64,000 nt of DNA. Origin: Prochlorococcus sp. AG-347-G22 (GTDB lineage Bacteria; Cyanobacteriota; Cyanobacteriia; PCC-6307; Cyanobiaceae). Shown here piece after piece: positions 36,671 through 46,290 of the stretch. Location: contig QCBK01000006.1 in assembly GCA_003281635.1 (NCBI GenBank), forward strand, positions 25,892 to 89,891. The letters run 5' to 3'. The notes beneath the pieces are model-generated. The model made no database searches and had not been told where the DNA came from. It worked only from the letters and a program-made list of their open reading frames with translations. The translations under genes and the position numbers were made by a program. Every line of letters begins with the position of its first letter. Within the stretch, counting starts at the first letter, position 1.

Positions 36671-36719
36671 ATTAAATTTTTTACAGTAAAATAAACATCT
36701 TGTGAATTAAAAAAGAATA

Positions 36720-38444
36720 ATGCAAAAAGGTGTTCCACAGATAATGGATATTACATCTATTAGATCTATCTTGCATTATTTGACAGAGAACATCCTACCT
36801 ACAAAGTTTGAGACTGCTCAACAACCAGAGCCTAATACTATTCAATTATGTTTCAGAGGAGTTGATTCTCAAACATGGTTGGAAGTTTCATGGAATGGAG
36901 ATTCTCCAAGAATACTAAAGATAAATAAGCCAGAAAAAATTGGGAGAGAAAGCACACTTTCCAAACAAATAAGATACGGATTAAAGTATATGGCTTTAAT
37001 TTCGATTGATCAAGATGATTTCGAGAGAGTTATAAAATTTAGTTTTGCGAAAAAACCTGGAGATGAAATTAATAAGTATTTAATTTTTGAATTAATGGGA
37101 AAACATAGTAATATATTTTATCTGGATAATAAACATAAAATAATTGCCGTTGGTAGACAAATTAAATCAAGTCAATCTAGTTTTAGAAAAATTTCAACAG
37201 GATCAATTTATTCTGGCCCTCCAGTCAATCTCAAAAAACAACCTAGAGAAGATGAGTCTTTTCAATCATGGAAAGACTCAATTTCAATAGTGCCTGAGTC
37301 TTTGAAATACTGTTTAATAAATACTTATCAAGGAGTAAGCCCTATCCTCACAAAACAATTAGAGGTTTTTAGCTCAACTGTTAATTCAGAAATAATGGAG
37401 AAAAATATTGATTACATTAGCAACTCAGACTTAAAGGAGATATTTAAAAATTGGAAGATTTGGATAAGCAGGTTTAAAAACAATAACTTTAACTTTTCTA
37501 CATTCAATAAAGATTTTTATTGCGTTTGGTTTTTTGATAAGGAAATAAATTGCGAAAATAAAATAGATTTATGCACAAGCTTAGAGAATTATTATGATTA
37601 TCATCTGAAACAAAAAAAACTTGAATTATTGGAAAATAAAGTTGAAGGGATAATTTTTAAACAGACCAATACTGAGAAAAAGAATTTAAATATTCAATAT
37701 GATCTTCTGACAAAATCAGAAAACTACGAGATATATAAAGAAAAAGCTGATATTATATTCTCCTCACATGAAATTAAAAAACAAGACATTATAAAGGGCC
37801 AAAAACTATATAAAAAATCAAAAAAACTAAAGAGATCTAGAGAATTAATAAAAGAAAGATTAAGTATTTACAAAACCAATCTAGAGAGATTAGACGAATT
37901 CACTACGCTTCTAGAAAATTTAAATTCTTTAAATCATGAAAAACTTTCTATGCGAATTAAACTGCTAGAAGAAATTATGGAAGAAATTTGTAACGAGTTT
38001 AATATCAATATCAAAAAGCAAAGAGAAGTTCAGAAAAGTACATATGAGATAGAGTCTTCACCAATTCAATTTGACACTCCCACAGGATTAAAACTTCAGG
38101 TAGGGCGAAATATGAGGCAAAATGATTTAATAAGCTTTAAGTTCTCAAAAAAAGGCGATTTATGGTTTCATGCACAGGAATCGCCAGGCAGTCATGTAGT
38201 TTTGAAGTCTTCATCTCAAGTAGCCTCTGAACAAGATCTTCAAATAGCTGCAGATTTAGCTGCTTTATTTAGTAAGGCAAAAAGAAACATTAAAGTTCCA
38301 ATTAATTTAGTAAAGATTAAAGATTTGCAAAAAATCAAAAACGGAGGACCGGGTTGCGTTTCCTTTAAAAATGGCGAAATTATTTGGGGAAATCCTACAA
38401 GAGGAGAAGATTACATTAAAAAAAATCTTAAAACATTAATTTAG
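36720..38444 (+). CDS. Rqc2/RqcH-type NFACT protein
   Basis: Bacterial RqcH binds stalled 50S-peptidyl-tRNA complexes and adds C-terminal alanine tails that mark the nascent chain for degradation. The 574-residue product has an N-terminal NFACT-N domain (SIRSILHYL, PRILKINKPEK), a long coiled-coil middle (residues about 300-430, many Lys and Glu) and a C-terminal NFACT-R domain (TPTGLKLQVGRNMRQNDLIS, DLWFHAQESPGSHVVLKSS). The family is often labelled fibronectin-binding. An internal ATG at 36744 (MDITSIRS) is a possible alternative start. Confidence 0.9.
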   Translation: MQKGVPQIMDITSIRSILHYLTENILPTKFETAQQPEPNTIQLCFRGVDSQTWLEVSWNGDSPRILKINKPEKIGRESTLSKQIRYGLKYMALISIDQDDFERVIKFSFAKKPGDEINKYLIFELMGKHSNIFYLDNKHKIIAVGRQIKSSQSSFRKISTGSIYSGPPVNLKKQPREDESFQSWKDSISIVPESLKYCLINTYQGVSPILTKQLEVFSSTVNSEIMEKNIDYISNSDLKEIFKNWKIWISRFKNNNFNFSTFNKDFYCVWFFDKEINCENKIDLCTSLENYYDYHLKQKKLELLENKVEGIIFKQTNTEKKNLNIQYDLLTKSENYEIYKEKADIIFSSHEIKKQDIIKGQKLYKKSKKLKRSRELIKERLSIYKTNLERLDEFTTLLENLNSLNHEKLSMRIKLLEEIMEEICNEFNINIKKQREVQKSTYEIESSPIQFDTPTGLKLQVGRNMRQNDLISFKFSKKGDLWFHAQESPGSHVVLKSSSQVASEQDLQIAADLAALFSKAKRNIKVPINLVKIKDLQKIKNGGPGCVSFKNGEIIWGNPTRGEDYIKKNLKTLI

Positions 38445-38475
38445 TTTATAATAAAAGAAAAATTTTAAAATCTAA

Positions 38476-38736
38476 ATGTTTGATTTTCTTTTAGGCACTC
38501 ATGAATTTTTAGGAAATCATAGTTTTCCAGAATTTATTGTTGGATATCTATTTGGTGCTGCATTAATAATTGGAGCTCCTACTGTTTTCTTACTACTTGC
38601 CTTCGTAAGCGCTTTAATGAAAACAAATGGGAAAATGGGTGGATATAGAGAATATGAAACTTATGGTGAATCATCTTTAAATGATGCCCCTCCATTCTTA
38701 TTACCAGATCCAACAAATCCTAAATTAAGCAAATAA
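38476..38736 (+). CDS. Small single-span membrane protein near tatC, unknown
   Basis: The 86-residue product has one strong hydrophobic segment (about residues 20-47, GYLFGAALIIGAPTVFLLLA) flanked by an N-terminal GTHEFLGNHSFPEF and a hydrophilic C-terminal tail with GGYREYETYGESSLNDAPPF and a proline-rich end. It resembles small photosynthetic subunits in size and layout, but I do not recognise it. It follows the Rqc2-like gene by 31 bases and precedes tatC by 80 bases on the same strand, so it may belong to the thylakoid or Tat/b6f neighbourhood. Confidence 0.7.
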   Translation: MFDFLLGTHEFLGNHSFPEFIVGYLFGAALIIGAPTVFLLLAFVSALMKTNGKMGGYREYETYGESSLNDAPPFLLPDPTNPKLSK

Positions 38737-38816
38737 TTAAGTTTATCGAAAAATAAATTAGACTTTGACAATAGTATTTTTAAACCTTTTTCTTCCACAA
38801 TTTTTATTAAATAATA

Positions 38817-39575
38817 ATGAGAGGTACAGGTCAAAGTGAAAAAAAATTATCTGATTCGATGACTTTTAGTGATCATTTAGAGGAGCTTCGTCAAAGGATA
38901 CTAAACTCAATTTACTCAATACTTATTTCAATATTCTTTAGTTTTCTCATCATAAAGCCATTAATATCTTTTTTAGAAATTCCAGCTGGTGATATTCATT
39001 TACTACAACTTGCTCCGGGAGAGTTTTTATTTGTCGCTATTAAAGTTGCAGGTTACAGCGGATTGATAGTTTCTATGCCTTATATTTTTTATCAAATAAT
39101 ATTATTCATTTCTCCTGGTTTAACAAAACAAGAAAAAAGCCTTATCTTGCCTGCAGTTTTTGGTTCAGGTCTTCTATTTTTTTTAGGATTAATTTTTTCA
39201 TGGTGGATATTAGTCCCTGCAGCAATAAATTTCTTCATTAGTTTCGGTGCTGATATTGTTGAACCAACTTGGTCTATAGAAAGATATTTTGATTTTGTTC
39301 TCTTATTAATGTCCAGCACTGCAATAGCTTTTCAATTGCCAGTATTACAATTTATTCTTGGTTCTCTTGGAATAATCACAACAGAAAAAATGATTTCAAA
39401 TTGGAAGATAGTTGTAATTTCTTCTGCAATATTATCTGCAGTGATTACCCCCTCTACTGACCCATTGACTATGTCATTGCTATCTATATCGATTGTGTTT
39501 TTATTTTTTGTAGGTACTGGATTAACTTACTTATCAGAAAATCTTAAGTCAAAAACTCTTTCATCTTCTCATTAA
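38817..39575 (+). CDS. tatC: Sec-independent translocase subunit TatC
   Basis: TatC is the receptor for twin-arginine signal peptides. The 252-residue product has six membrane segments and the family motifs MTFSDHLEELRQRILNS at the N terminus and SPGLTKQEKSLI with FFLGLIFSWWILVPAAINFF in the core. The conserved first-loop region around PAGDIHLLQLAPGEFLF is present. The stop overlaps a convergent DUF3067 gene by 32 bases. petC, 409 bases downstream on the same strand, encodes a Rieske protein with a twin-arginine signal, the natural substrate. Confidence 0.95.
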   Translation: MRGTGQSEKKLSDSMTFSDHLEELRQRILNSIYSILISIFFSFLIIKPLISFLEIPAGDIHLLQLAPGEFLFVAIKVAGYSGLIVSMPYIFYQIILFISPGLTKQEKSLILPAVFGSGLLFFLGLIFSWWILVPAAINFFISFGADIVEPTWSIERYFDFVLLLMSSTAIAFQLPVLQFILGSLGIITTEKMISNWKIVVISSAILSAVITPSTDPLTMSLLSISIVFLFFVGTGLTYLSENLKSKTLSSSH

Positions 39576-39861
39576 GATCTAATTGCAAGCTGACAGCTCT
39601 ACCTAACCTTGGCTTAGCATTGACTTTCTTTAGCCATTCCCTTACTTCTTCTGAATATCCACATCTATTTAAAATCTCAATTTTATCAGCTATCGATTTT
39701 TTATATTCATCTTCACTTAAAGGGAATGATTCCTGTCCAAGAAATCCCCACATCATTTGAAAATACACGAATTTTCCTCTTCTAAAGAGTCTAAAATCAT
39801 ATTTTTTCCCCCAGCGATGAATCAAATAATGTATAACTTCATCTACTAGCAATGGGTTCAT
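39544..39861 (-). CDS. DUF3067-family protein
   Basis: DUF3067 is a family of cyanobacterial and chloroplast proteins of unknown function. The 105-residue product has the family blocks LVDEVIHYLIHRWGKKYDFR, RGKFVYFQMMWGFLGQESFP, and CGYSEEVREWLKKVNAKP. It is soluble with no signal. It is convergent with tatC, and their coding ends overlap by 32 bases, more than usual here. The plant homolog is linked to thylakoid electron-transfer components, which I recall only loosely. A 123-base spacer separates it from petC. Confidence 0.87.
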   Translation of the reverse strand: MNPLLVDEVIHYLIHRWGKKYDFRLFRRGKFVYFQMMWGFLGQESFPLSEDEYKKSIADKIEILNRCGYSEEVREWLKKVNAKPRLGRAVSLQLDLNEKMKEFLT

Positions 39862-39984
39862 TTAAATCAATTAATTAAGACTTCCTAAACTTTTACTTTA
39901 AATTATTAAAAGTCCTATCTATTTGCAACAGAAACTGAACAATTTGCTCCATAATAACTAATAAATAACAGAACCAAGTAGCGA

Positions 39985-40521
39985 ATGACTCAATTAAGTT
40001 CCAATGATGTCCCTTCTATGGGTCGAAGGCAATTTATGAATCTTCTTACATTTGGTACTGCAACTGGTGTAGCTTTAGGAGCCCTTTACCCTGTAGCGAA
40101 CTATTTCATGCCTTTAAGAGCAGGCGGTGGTGGAGGTGGAACTTCTGCTAAAGATGAATTAGGGAATCCAATAACTAAGACAGGGTGGTTAGCTACCCAT
40201 CAAGCAGGAGATAGAAGTCTAGTTCAGGGTCTAAAGGGAGATCCAACTTATTTAATAGTTAATGATGGTGGGGAAATAGGCGAATTTGGTTTAAATGCAA
40301 TTTGTACTCATTTAGGTTGTGTTGTCCCATGGGATAGTGGTGCTAATAAATTCATATGTCCTTGTCATGGCAGTCAGTACGATACTAACGGGAAGGTAGT
40401 AAGAGGGCCTGCGCCTTTATCTTTAGCTCTAGCTCATGTCGATATTGAAGATGATGCTGTACTCGTCAAACAATGGTCAGAAACTGACTTTAGAACTAAT
40501 GAAAATCCATGGTGGGCATAA
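39985..40521 (+). CDS. petC: Cytochrome b6f Rieske iron-sulfur protein
   Basis: PetC carries the 2Fe-2S cluster of the cytochrome b6f complex and passes electrons from plastoquinol to cytochrome f. The 178-residue product has an N-terminal twin-arginine anchor ([20 protein letters not shown]), a glycine-rich hinge (residues 47-52), and the Rieske boxes CTHLGC (Cys107, His109, Cys112) and CPCHGS (Cys125, Cys127, His128). It is directly followed by petA, three bases on, in the classic petCA operon. Confidence 0.98.
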   Translation: MTQLSSNDVPSMGRRQFMNLLTFGTATGVALGALYPVANYFMPLRAGGGGGGTSAKDELGNPITKTGWLATHQAGDRSLVQGLKGDPTYLIVNDGGEIGEFGLNAICTHLGCVVPWDSGANKFICPCHGSQYDTNGKVVRGPAPLSLALAHVDIEDDAVLVKQWSETDFRTNENPWWA

Positions 40522-40524
40522 AAA

Positions 40525-41478
40525 ATGAAAGGTCTTAAAAATCAAATCATGAAAAAAACAAGTTTATTTATCTGTACTCTGCTTTTCATTTCAGGCATTG
40601 TATTTTATCCAGAGATCAGTTTTGCTTATCCATTTTGGGCTCAGCAAAACTACGAATCCCCAAGAGAAGCCACAGGTAAGATAGTCTGTGCAAATTGTCA
40701 TCTAGCTCAGATGCCTACAATTGCAGAGGTTCCACAATCTGTTGGAGCAGACAGTGTTTTCAAAGCTGTAGTCAAAATACCCTACAAAAATGATTTAAAA
40801 GAGATAGGGGCTGATGGTTCGGAAGTCCCATTACAAGTTGGTGCTGTTGTAATGCTTCCTGATGGCTTTAAACTTGCTCCACAAGAAAGATGGACTGAAG
40901 AAATAAAAGAGGAGACAGAAGGGGTTTATTTCACTAACTACAGTGAAGAGAAAGATAATATTATTATTGTCGGGCCTTTACCTGGAGATACCAATAAAGA
41001 AATAGTTTTCCCTGTACTTTCCCCTGACCCATCAACTGATAAAGAATATCACTATGGGAAATACTCGTTACATATTGGAGGCAATAGAGGTAGAGGTCAG
41101 GTATATCCAACTGGAGAAAAGAGCAATAATGTAGTATTCACTTCTTCCACCGCAGGAACTATAAATTCAATAGAAATAATTGAAGATGGTAGCTATCAAG
41201 TCAATATAAAAAACGATAATGGTGAAATAACTACTGAAGCAGTGCCTGTTGGCCCTCAACTTATCGTAAAAGCGCAAGACAAAATTAATGTAGGTGACCC
41301 TCTTACTAACGATCCCAATGTTGGTGGCTTTGGGCAATTAGATGCTGAGGTTGTACTTCAGAGCCCTTATAGAGTTATTGGATTGATTGCATTCTTCATT
41401 GGTGTAGGCTTAACACAAATTCTTTTAGTGTTAAAGAAAAAACAAGTAGAAAAAGTGCAAGCAGCAGAGGGTATCTAA
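40525..41478 (+). CDS. petA: Cytochrome f
   Basis: PetA is the c-type cytochrome of the b6f complex. The 317-residue product has a signal peptide (hydrophobic segment about residues 12-33) cleaved before Tyr35 ([17 protein letters not shown]), whose amino group is an axial ligand, the heme motif CANCH (Cys55, Cys58, His59), and a C-terminal membrane helix ([20 protein letters not shown]). An internal Met at residue 9 is an alternative start giving a shorter signal. It is three bases after petC, and lgt starts 10 bases after its stop. Confidence 0.98.
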   Translation: MKGLKNQIMKKTSLFICTLLFISGIVFYPEISFAYPFWAQQNYESPREATGKIVCANCHLAQMPTIAEVPQSVGADSVFKAVVKIPYKNDLKEIGADGSEVPLQVGAVVMLPDGFKLAPQERWTEEIKEETEGVYFTNYSEEKDNIIIVGPLPGDTNKEIVFPVLSPDPSTDKEYHYGKYSLHIGGNRGRGQVYPTGEKSNNVVFTSSTAGTINSIEIIEDGSYQVNIKNDNGEITTEAVPVGPQLIVKAQDKINVGDPLTNDPNVGGFGQLDAEVVLQSPYRVIGLIAFFIGVGLTQILLVLKKKQVEKVQAAEGI

Positions 41479-41488
41479 CTTTCTCTAA

Positions 41489-42382
41489 ATGCTTATACTT
41501 CAAGCTTTTATACAATCTCCAGGAGAAACTTTTTTAAATTTAGGATTCATAACTATTAGATGGTACGGACTTCTTATTTCGGTTTCAGTTTTAATAGGCC
41601 TATTTGTCTCTAAAAAACTTGCAAAGGCAAGAAATATTAACCCAGAGTACATTAGTGAAATACTTCCATCATTAGTAATCTCTTCAATAATTGGCGCTAG
41701 AGTTTATTACGTAATTTTTGAGTGGAGGCAATATAGCGGAGAAAACTTTTTTACTTCTTTTGAACTATTCAATAACATCATTCAAATACCTTCTTTTCTT
41801 GCAGTTTGGGAAGGAGGCATAGCAATCCATGGAGCTCTAATTGGAGGATTAATTTCTATTATCTATTTCTGTAAGTCGAAAAAAATTAATTTAAAAACCT
41901 TTATAGATATACTAATACCCTCAATTATTCTTGGCCAATCAATAGGAAGGTGGGGAAATTTTTTCAATAATGAAGCCTTTGGAGTTCCTACAAATTTGCC
42001 TTGGAAATTATTTATACCTATCCAAAATAGGCCTCTAGAATTTATTAATTATGAATTTTTTCATCCTACATTTCTCTATGAGTCATTATGGAATCTTTTA
42101 ATTTTCATCGTCCTTATTATTACCTTTAATAAACAAAATAAAACAGATTTTTTCAGGCCTGGCTTTATTAGCTTTCTTTATTTAATAAGTTATAGCTTTG
42201 GACGATTCTGGATTGAAGGTTTAAGAACTGACCCACTATGCATTGGTGGACTTCCACCTTTCTGTGATGGTGGTATAAGAATGGCTCAATTTATAAGTAT
42301 TTTTCTATTTTCTTCTGGATTAATTGGAATATTTTTTTTAAGATTGAGAACATATAGTGGGAAAAATAGAAAGAATGGATAA
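41489..42382 (+). CDS. lgt: Prolipoprotein diacylglyceryl transferase
   Basis: Lgt transfers a diacylglyceryl group from phosphatidylglycerol to the lipobox cysteine of exported lipoproteins. The 297-residue, seven-span product has [20 protein letters not shown], the conserved [12 protein letters not shown], the signature [17 protein letters not shown], and the late [11 protein letters not shown] and [12 protein letters not shown] blocks. It overlaps cobM by eight bases (ATGGATAA), so the two are translationally coupled. The position after petA is typical of picocyanobacteria. Confidence 0.96.
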   Translation: MLILQAFIQSPGETFLNLGFITIRWYGLLISVSVLIGLFVSKKLAKARNINPEYISEILPSLVISSIIGARVYYVIFEWRQYSGENFFTSFELFNNIIQIPSFLAVWEGGIAIHGALIGGLISIIYFCKSKKINLKTFIDILIPSIILGQSIGRWGNFFNNEAFGVPTNLPWKLFIPIQNRPLEFINYEFFHPTFLYESLWNLLIFIVLIITFNKQNKTDFFRPGFISFLYLISYSFGRFWIEGLRTDPLCIGGLPPFCDGGIRMAQFISIFLFSSGLIGIFFLRLRTYSGKNRKNG

Positions 42383-43130
42383 CAAAATATCCTTTATTGG
42401 TGTTGGTCCAGGCGATCCAGAATTATTAACTTTAAAGGCATTAAAAAAGATAAAAATTGCAGATGTCATTATTTGGACTGATTCTCTAATTCCTGAAAAG
42501 ATTTTAGATTCTGCGAAAGAAGGTTCTGAAAAAATAAAAACGAGTTCACTTAACTTAGAGCAAATCACCTCAATTATGATAGAAAAATTTCAGGCAGGGA
42601 AAACTGTTGTAAGGTTGCATGATGGAGACCCTTGCCTTTTTGGAGCAATTAGAGAGCAAATCGAAATTTTTAAAAAAGAAAAAATTGAAATCGAGGTTGT
42701 TCCCGGAGTAAGTGCTTTTCAAGTTGCGGCAGCATATCATGAAGCTGAATTAACCATCCCTGACATAACGCAAACAATAATTTTAACTAGAGCAGGAGGT
42801 CGAACAGGGATGCCCGAAAAAGAATCTCTGAAAGATCTTGCGAAACACAATTCCTCTATATGTCTATATCTAAGTGCTAGGCATGTGAAAAGGTCTCAAG
42901 AAACTTTACTAGAGTTTTACCCTCCAGAGACTAAAGTGATTGTTGGATTTAGAGTATCTTGGGATGATGGTTGGACATCATTAATAGAATTAAGAGATAT
43001 GGAAAAATTTTCTATTGAGAAAAAACTTATTAGAACAACCATTTACATCATTAGCCCAGCAATCAGTAATTCTCAAAAAAGATCTAATCTTTATAATCCA
43101 TCTTATAAGCATCTCTTTAGGAATAAATAA
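42375..43130 (+). CDS. cobM: Precorrin-4 C11-methyltransferase
   Basis: CobM methylates precorrin-4 at C-11 with S-adenosylmethionine in corrin synthesis. From the ATG at 42375 the product is [18 protein letters not shown] and onward, 251 residues, the standard N terminus of this tetrapyrrole methylase family; an upstream in-frame GTG at 42357 would add six residues and is less likely. Other family blocks are [32 protein letters not shown] and [16 protein letters not shown], the last being specific to CobM/CbiF. It is coupled to lgt by an 8-base overlap. Confidence 0.95.
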   Translation: MDNKISFIGVGPGDPELLTLKALKKIKIADVIIWTDSLIPEKILDSAKEGSEKIKTSSLNLEQITSIMIEKFQAGKTVVRLHDGDPCLFGAIREQIEIFKKEKIEIEVVPGVSAFQVAAAYHEAELTIPDITQTIILTRAGGRTGMPEKESLKDLAKHNSSICLYLSARHVKRSQETLLEFYPPETKVIVGFRVSWDDGWTSLIELRDMEKFSIEKKLIRTTIYIISPAISNSQKRSNLYNPSYKHLFRNK

Positions 43131-43185
43131 TCTTAAAGTTGATAGAAAAATATTAATTACTATAATTAGTAAAAATTTATTTGCT

Positions 43186-43680
43186 TTGAAAGAAATAAAA
43201 TCTGTTTCGGGAATCAACAATAAAGGAGGAGATTCCTCTTTAAAAAGAATTGGAAATTTCATTAAAGAGGCTAGGTTAAGTAAAAATCAATCAATTGAAG
43301 AATTGGCTTCTGATTTAAAAATTGGAGCTCATCAACTTGAAGCCATAGAGGAAGGTAATGAAGAAAAACTACCTGAAAAAGTATTTATCCAAGCAATGAT
43401 TAGAAGGATTTCACAAAAGCTAAAACTTGATACAGAATTTTTAATGGATGAATTCAAGACAGAGAGGAAAGAAGTGAAAATTGAAGAAATAGTTGAAGAA
43501 GTTTCCAAAAAAAAATATAAAACTAGGCAATCTAAGAATTTTAATCCACTAGGATTCCTAATATTTATTTTAATTTCAGGCTTTCTAGGACTAATCGCCT
43601 CGTCCTTAATTTTCAATTTATTTTCTGATTCTTCTCAGAATCAAACTCCAAAACAAGAACTTATTAAAAAAACTAAATAA
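43186..43680 (+). CDS. RodZ-like helix-turn-helix membrane protein
   Basis: The product has a helix-turn-helix domain of the RodZ type (IGNFIKEARLSKNQSIEELA, LKIGAHQLEAIEEGNEEKLP, FIQAMIRRISQKL), a basic linker, and one C-terminal membrane helix (FLIFILISGFLGLIASSLIF). RodZ proteins link the actin homolog MreB to cell shape, but the periplasmic domain here is very short. The frame is open from 43015, inside cobM; I chose a TTG at 43186 because an overlap of over 100 bases with cobM is improbable and because the HTH domain follows closely. That start is uncertain. The end overlaps ppx by eight bases. Confidence 0.7.
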   Translation: MKEIKSVSGINNKGGDSSLKRIGNFIKEARLSKNQSIEELASDLKIGAHQLEAIEEGNEEKLPEKVFIQAMIRRISQKLKLDTEFLMDEFKTERKEVKIEEIVEEVSKKKYKTRQSKNFNPLGFLIFILISGFLGLIASSLIFNLFSDSSQNQTPKQELIKKTK

Positions 43681-45268
43681 CTTTTAATTCCAAATTCTTT
43701 AGTTCTTTTATTACATTACGACATAATCCTAAGTTCCATTTTTCAAGAAGAAGATCATGGTTTCTGTCTAAAGGTAAAAGTTGAAATGTAAGATTATTTT
43801 CCTGCAATTTTATTTGAACTGAGGAGATCACCTTGTCAGGTCTTTGATCAAGAGCAGCTGCCAGTCTCAGGATTAATGACATTTCAAGAACTAATGTTTT
43901 ATCTTCTTTGGATATTAAATTTTGCCAAGACTCATGTCTTTTCTTGGGTAGAGTCTTTCTATGGTACCTAGCAATTGAAGCAATAATATTTGTTTCTGCT
44001 TCAGAATATCCCAACAACTCACAATTTTTTATTAAGTACCAAGAGTGTTTGTGATATGAACCAACATTCACATATTTCCCACAATTATAAAGATTAGAAG
44101 CTGCCCAAAGAAGTTCTTTAGCTTTAGTGTCATTATCGCTATGAAAGATATTCTTAGTCTGATCATAGATTTGAAAGGCAATATCAATAACTTTCTCAGC
44201 TCTTGTATTATCTACTCCAAACTTTCTGGCCTGATGAATTATAGTTGTTTTTCTAATATTGCCTTGAATATTTAACTCATTTTTAATTATCCCTTTACGA
44301 AGCATCCAATCCACAACCAAACCCTCTCGAAGCGCCCTCTCACTTATTATTAACTCATCAAAGTTCAACATCTCCATTGCGGTGTTTAATATCAATGCTC
44401 CTGGAATAATTATTTCTGCTCTTCTCTCACTTAATGAAGGTATTTTCTTGATTTCCGAAACCGGCAATTTAATTAGTTTTTCCAATATATTTTGTAAGTT
44501 TTCCCTTCTAAATTTATAACCATGCAACTTTTGTTTAGTTTCTCCCAAATCATCTGAAATCAAATTTCCTAATGAGGTTGCAGTGCCACTGGTTGCAATC
44601 ATAGATAAAGGCTTATCTTCCTTTGATCTACTCTTTATTTTTCGAACAGATGGTTCTAAAGATCCTTTAATAAAAGTTGTTAAAAAACTAGATCTTTCTG
44701 AAGTTATAGACCCTTTATTTAAAAAATCATTTTTAAGTCTTACCGCACCAATTCTCGAACTGGTAAGAGCTATAGCATCTTTTTTATCTGCAAGTATTAA
44801 TTCTGTAGATCCTCCTCCAATATCTATGATTACAAAAGACTGATCTTCAAAAGACATCCCAGAAAGAACACCAAGGTAAATTAATCTAGCTTCCTCAGAA
44901 CCACTTATCATTTCTATTTGAATATCAGTTTCATCAAGAACTCTTCTAATAAAATCTTGACCGTTTGGAGCTTCCCTAACTGCACTTGTTGCTGCTGTTA
45001 CTATTTGTTTTACTCCATTACTTTTACAATATTCCTTAAATCGCTTAAGAGTAACTAATGCCCTTTGGATTGATTCTTCAGTAAGATTACCTTCCTCATC
45101 TCTTTCTCCAAGACGAGTGGTTGATTTATCAGTAAATTTTATTGAAAATGATTTTAATTCTAGATTAATTTCTGCTACCAAGAGATGTGTAGAGTTAGTT
45201 CCAATATCTATAGAAGCTACTAAAATTTGCTTTTCTTGAAAATATCTTAAATCTTGTTTCAGTATCAT
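43673..45268 (-). CDS. ppx: Exopolyphosphatase (Ppx/GppA family)
   Basis: Ppx removes phosphate from polyphosphate; a pppGpp-hydrolase role is possible for GppA-like members. The 531-residue product has the ASKHA start VASIDIGTNSTHLLVAEI, the family segment TAATSAVREAPNG, VIIDIGGGSTELILADKK with the phosphate-binding glycines, ATSGTATSL, and a C-terminal HD-type region (ELLWAASNLYNCGKYVNVGS). Length is that of the long Ppx forms. It overlaps the RodZ-like gene at its 3' end and diverges from the UbiA gene. Confidence 0.93.
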   Translation of the reverse strand: MILKQDLRYFQEKQILVASIDIGTNSTHLLVAEINLELKSFSIKFTDKSTTRLGERDEEGNLTEESIQRALVTLKRFKEYCKSNGVKQIVTAATSAVREAPNGQDFIRRVLDETDIQIEMISGSEEARLIYLGVLSGMSFEDQSFVIIDIGGGSTELILADKKDAIALTSSRIGAVRLKNDFLNKGSITSERSSFLTTFIKGSLEPSVRKIKSRSKEDKPLSMIATSGTATSLGNLISDDLGETKQKLHGYKFRRENLQNILEKLIKLPVSEIKKIPSLSERRAEIIIPGALILNTAMEMLNFDELIISERALREGLVVDWMLRKGIIKNELNIQGNIRKTTIIHQARKFGVDNTRAEKVIDIAFQIYDQTKNIFHSDNDTKAKELLWAASNLYNCGKYVNVGSYHKHSWYLIKNCELLGYSEAETNIIASIARYHRKTLPKKRHESWQNLISKEDKTLVLEMSLILRLAAALDQRPDKVISSVQIKLQENNLTFQLLPLDRNHDLLLEKWNLGLCRNVIKELKNLELKVI

Positions 45269-45372
45269 TTCTTTTTATAAGACGAAGATATCTTTAATCC
45301 ATTAATAAATATACCCAACATTGATTATTAAATAATAGAAATCATTTAATCCTAGTAAGATTATTTAAAGTT

Positions 45373-46281
45373 ATGAAATATACAATAGGTCATATGCAAA
45401 ATAAAAATCAACAAATTAAATTAAGTACTTTTTTTGAATTATTAAGGTGGAATAAGCCGACTGGAAGAATGATCTTACTTATTCCTGCTGGATGGAGTTT
45501 ATATTTAACTCCAGATGCTAATCCAACATTTTTAATGTTGCTAAGAATAATACTGGGAGGACTACTAGTAAGTGGATTAGGCTGCGTGGTTAATGATATT
45601 TGGGACAAAAAAATTGATCAAAGAGTTGTTAGGACAAAAAATAGACCTCTAGCTGCAAATAAAATCGGTCTTAAAACAGCTTATTCAATTCTTTTGTTTT
45701 TAATTTTATGTAGCTTCTTTCTAACTTTGTCACTACCTCAGCCCGGAAGAACCCTCTCAATTTCACTTGCTTTTTTAGCTTTACCTATCATTTTAATTTA
45801 TCCTTCTGCCAAAAGATGGTTTAAATATCCTCAATTAATCTTATCCATATGCTGGGGTTTTGCTGTCTTAATTCCTTGGGCCGCAAATGAAGGCAATTTA
45901 AATAGTATTGTTTTATTATTTTGCTGGCTAGCTACCATTTTTTGGACTTTTGGGTTTGACACGATTTATGCTTTAGCAGATAAAAAATATGATATCAAAA
46001 TTGGAATTAATAGTTCCGCTGTTAACCTCCATAACAATACAAGAATAACCATTCAAATTTGTTATTTTTTAACTTCTTTTTTTCTCGCAATATGTGGATT
46101 TATTAATCAAATGGATTTTATTTTTTGGCCAATTTGGCTTGCAACGTCAATCTTAATGCAGAGAGATATACTAAAAGTATTTCCTGAGGAAAAGCAATCA
46201 ATAAAAAATATTGGCAATCACTTCAAAAATCAATCAATTTATGGAGGGGTCATTTTATTAGGAATTATTATTGCCTCATAA
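45373..46281 (+). CDS. UbiA-type prenyltransferase (4-hydroxybenzoate, plastoquinone route)
   Basis: The 302-residue product has about eight or nine membrane segments and two aspartate-rich motifs, NDIWDKKIDQRVVRTKNRPL (residues about 74-93) and FDTIYALADKKYDIKIG, typical of UbiA-like prenyl transferases. The first motif and the lead RWNKPTGRMILLIPAGWSL fit the 4-hydroxybenzoate polyprenyltransferase clade, which in cyanobacteria makes the plastoquinone precursor; homogentisate enzymes differ. The Met eight residues in (MQNKNQQ) is an alternative start. It diverges from ppx and is followed by ldcA after nine bases. Confidence 0.87.
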   Translation: MKYTIGHMQNKNQQIKLSTFFELLRWNKPTGRMILLIPAGWSLYLTPDANPTFLMLLRIILGGLLVSGLGCVVNDIWDKKIDQRVVRTKNRPLAANKIGLKTAYSILLFLILCSFFLTLSLPQPGRTLSISLAFLALPIILIYPSAKRWFKYPQLILSICWGFAVLIPWAANEGNLNSIVLLFCWLATIFWTFGFDTIYALADKKYDIKIGINSSAVNLHNNTRITIQICYFLTSFFLAICGFINQMDFIFWPIWLATSILMQRDILKVFPEEKQSIKNIGNHFKNQSIYGGVILLGIIIAS

Positions 46282-46290
46282 ATTCTAAAT

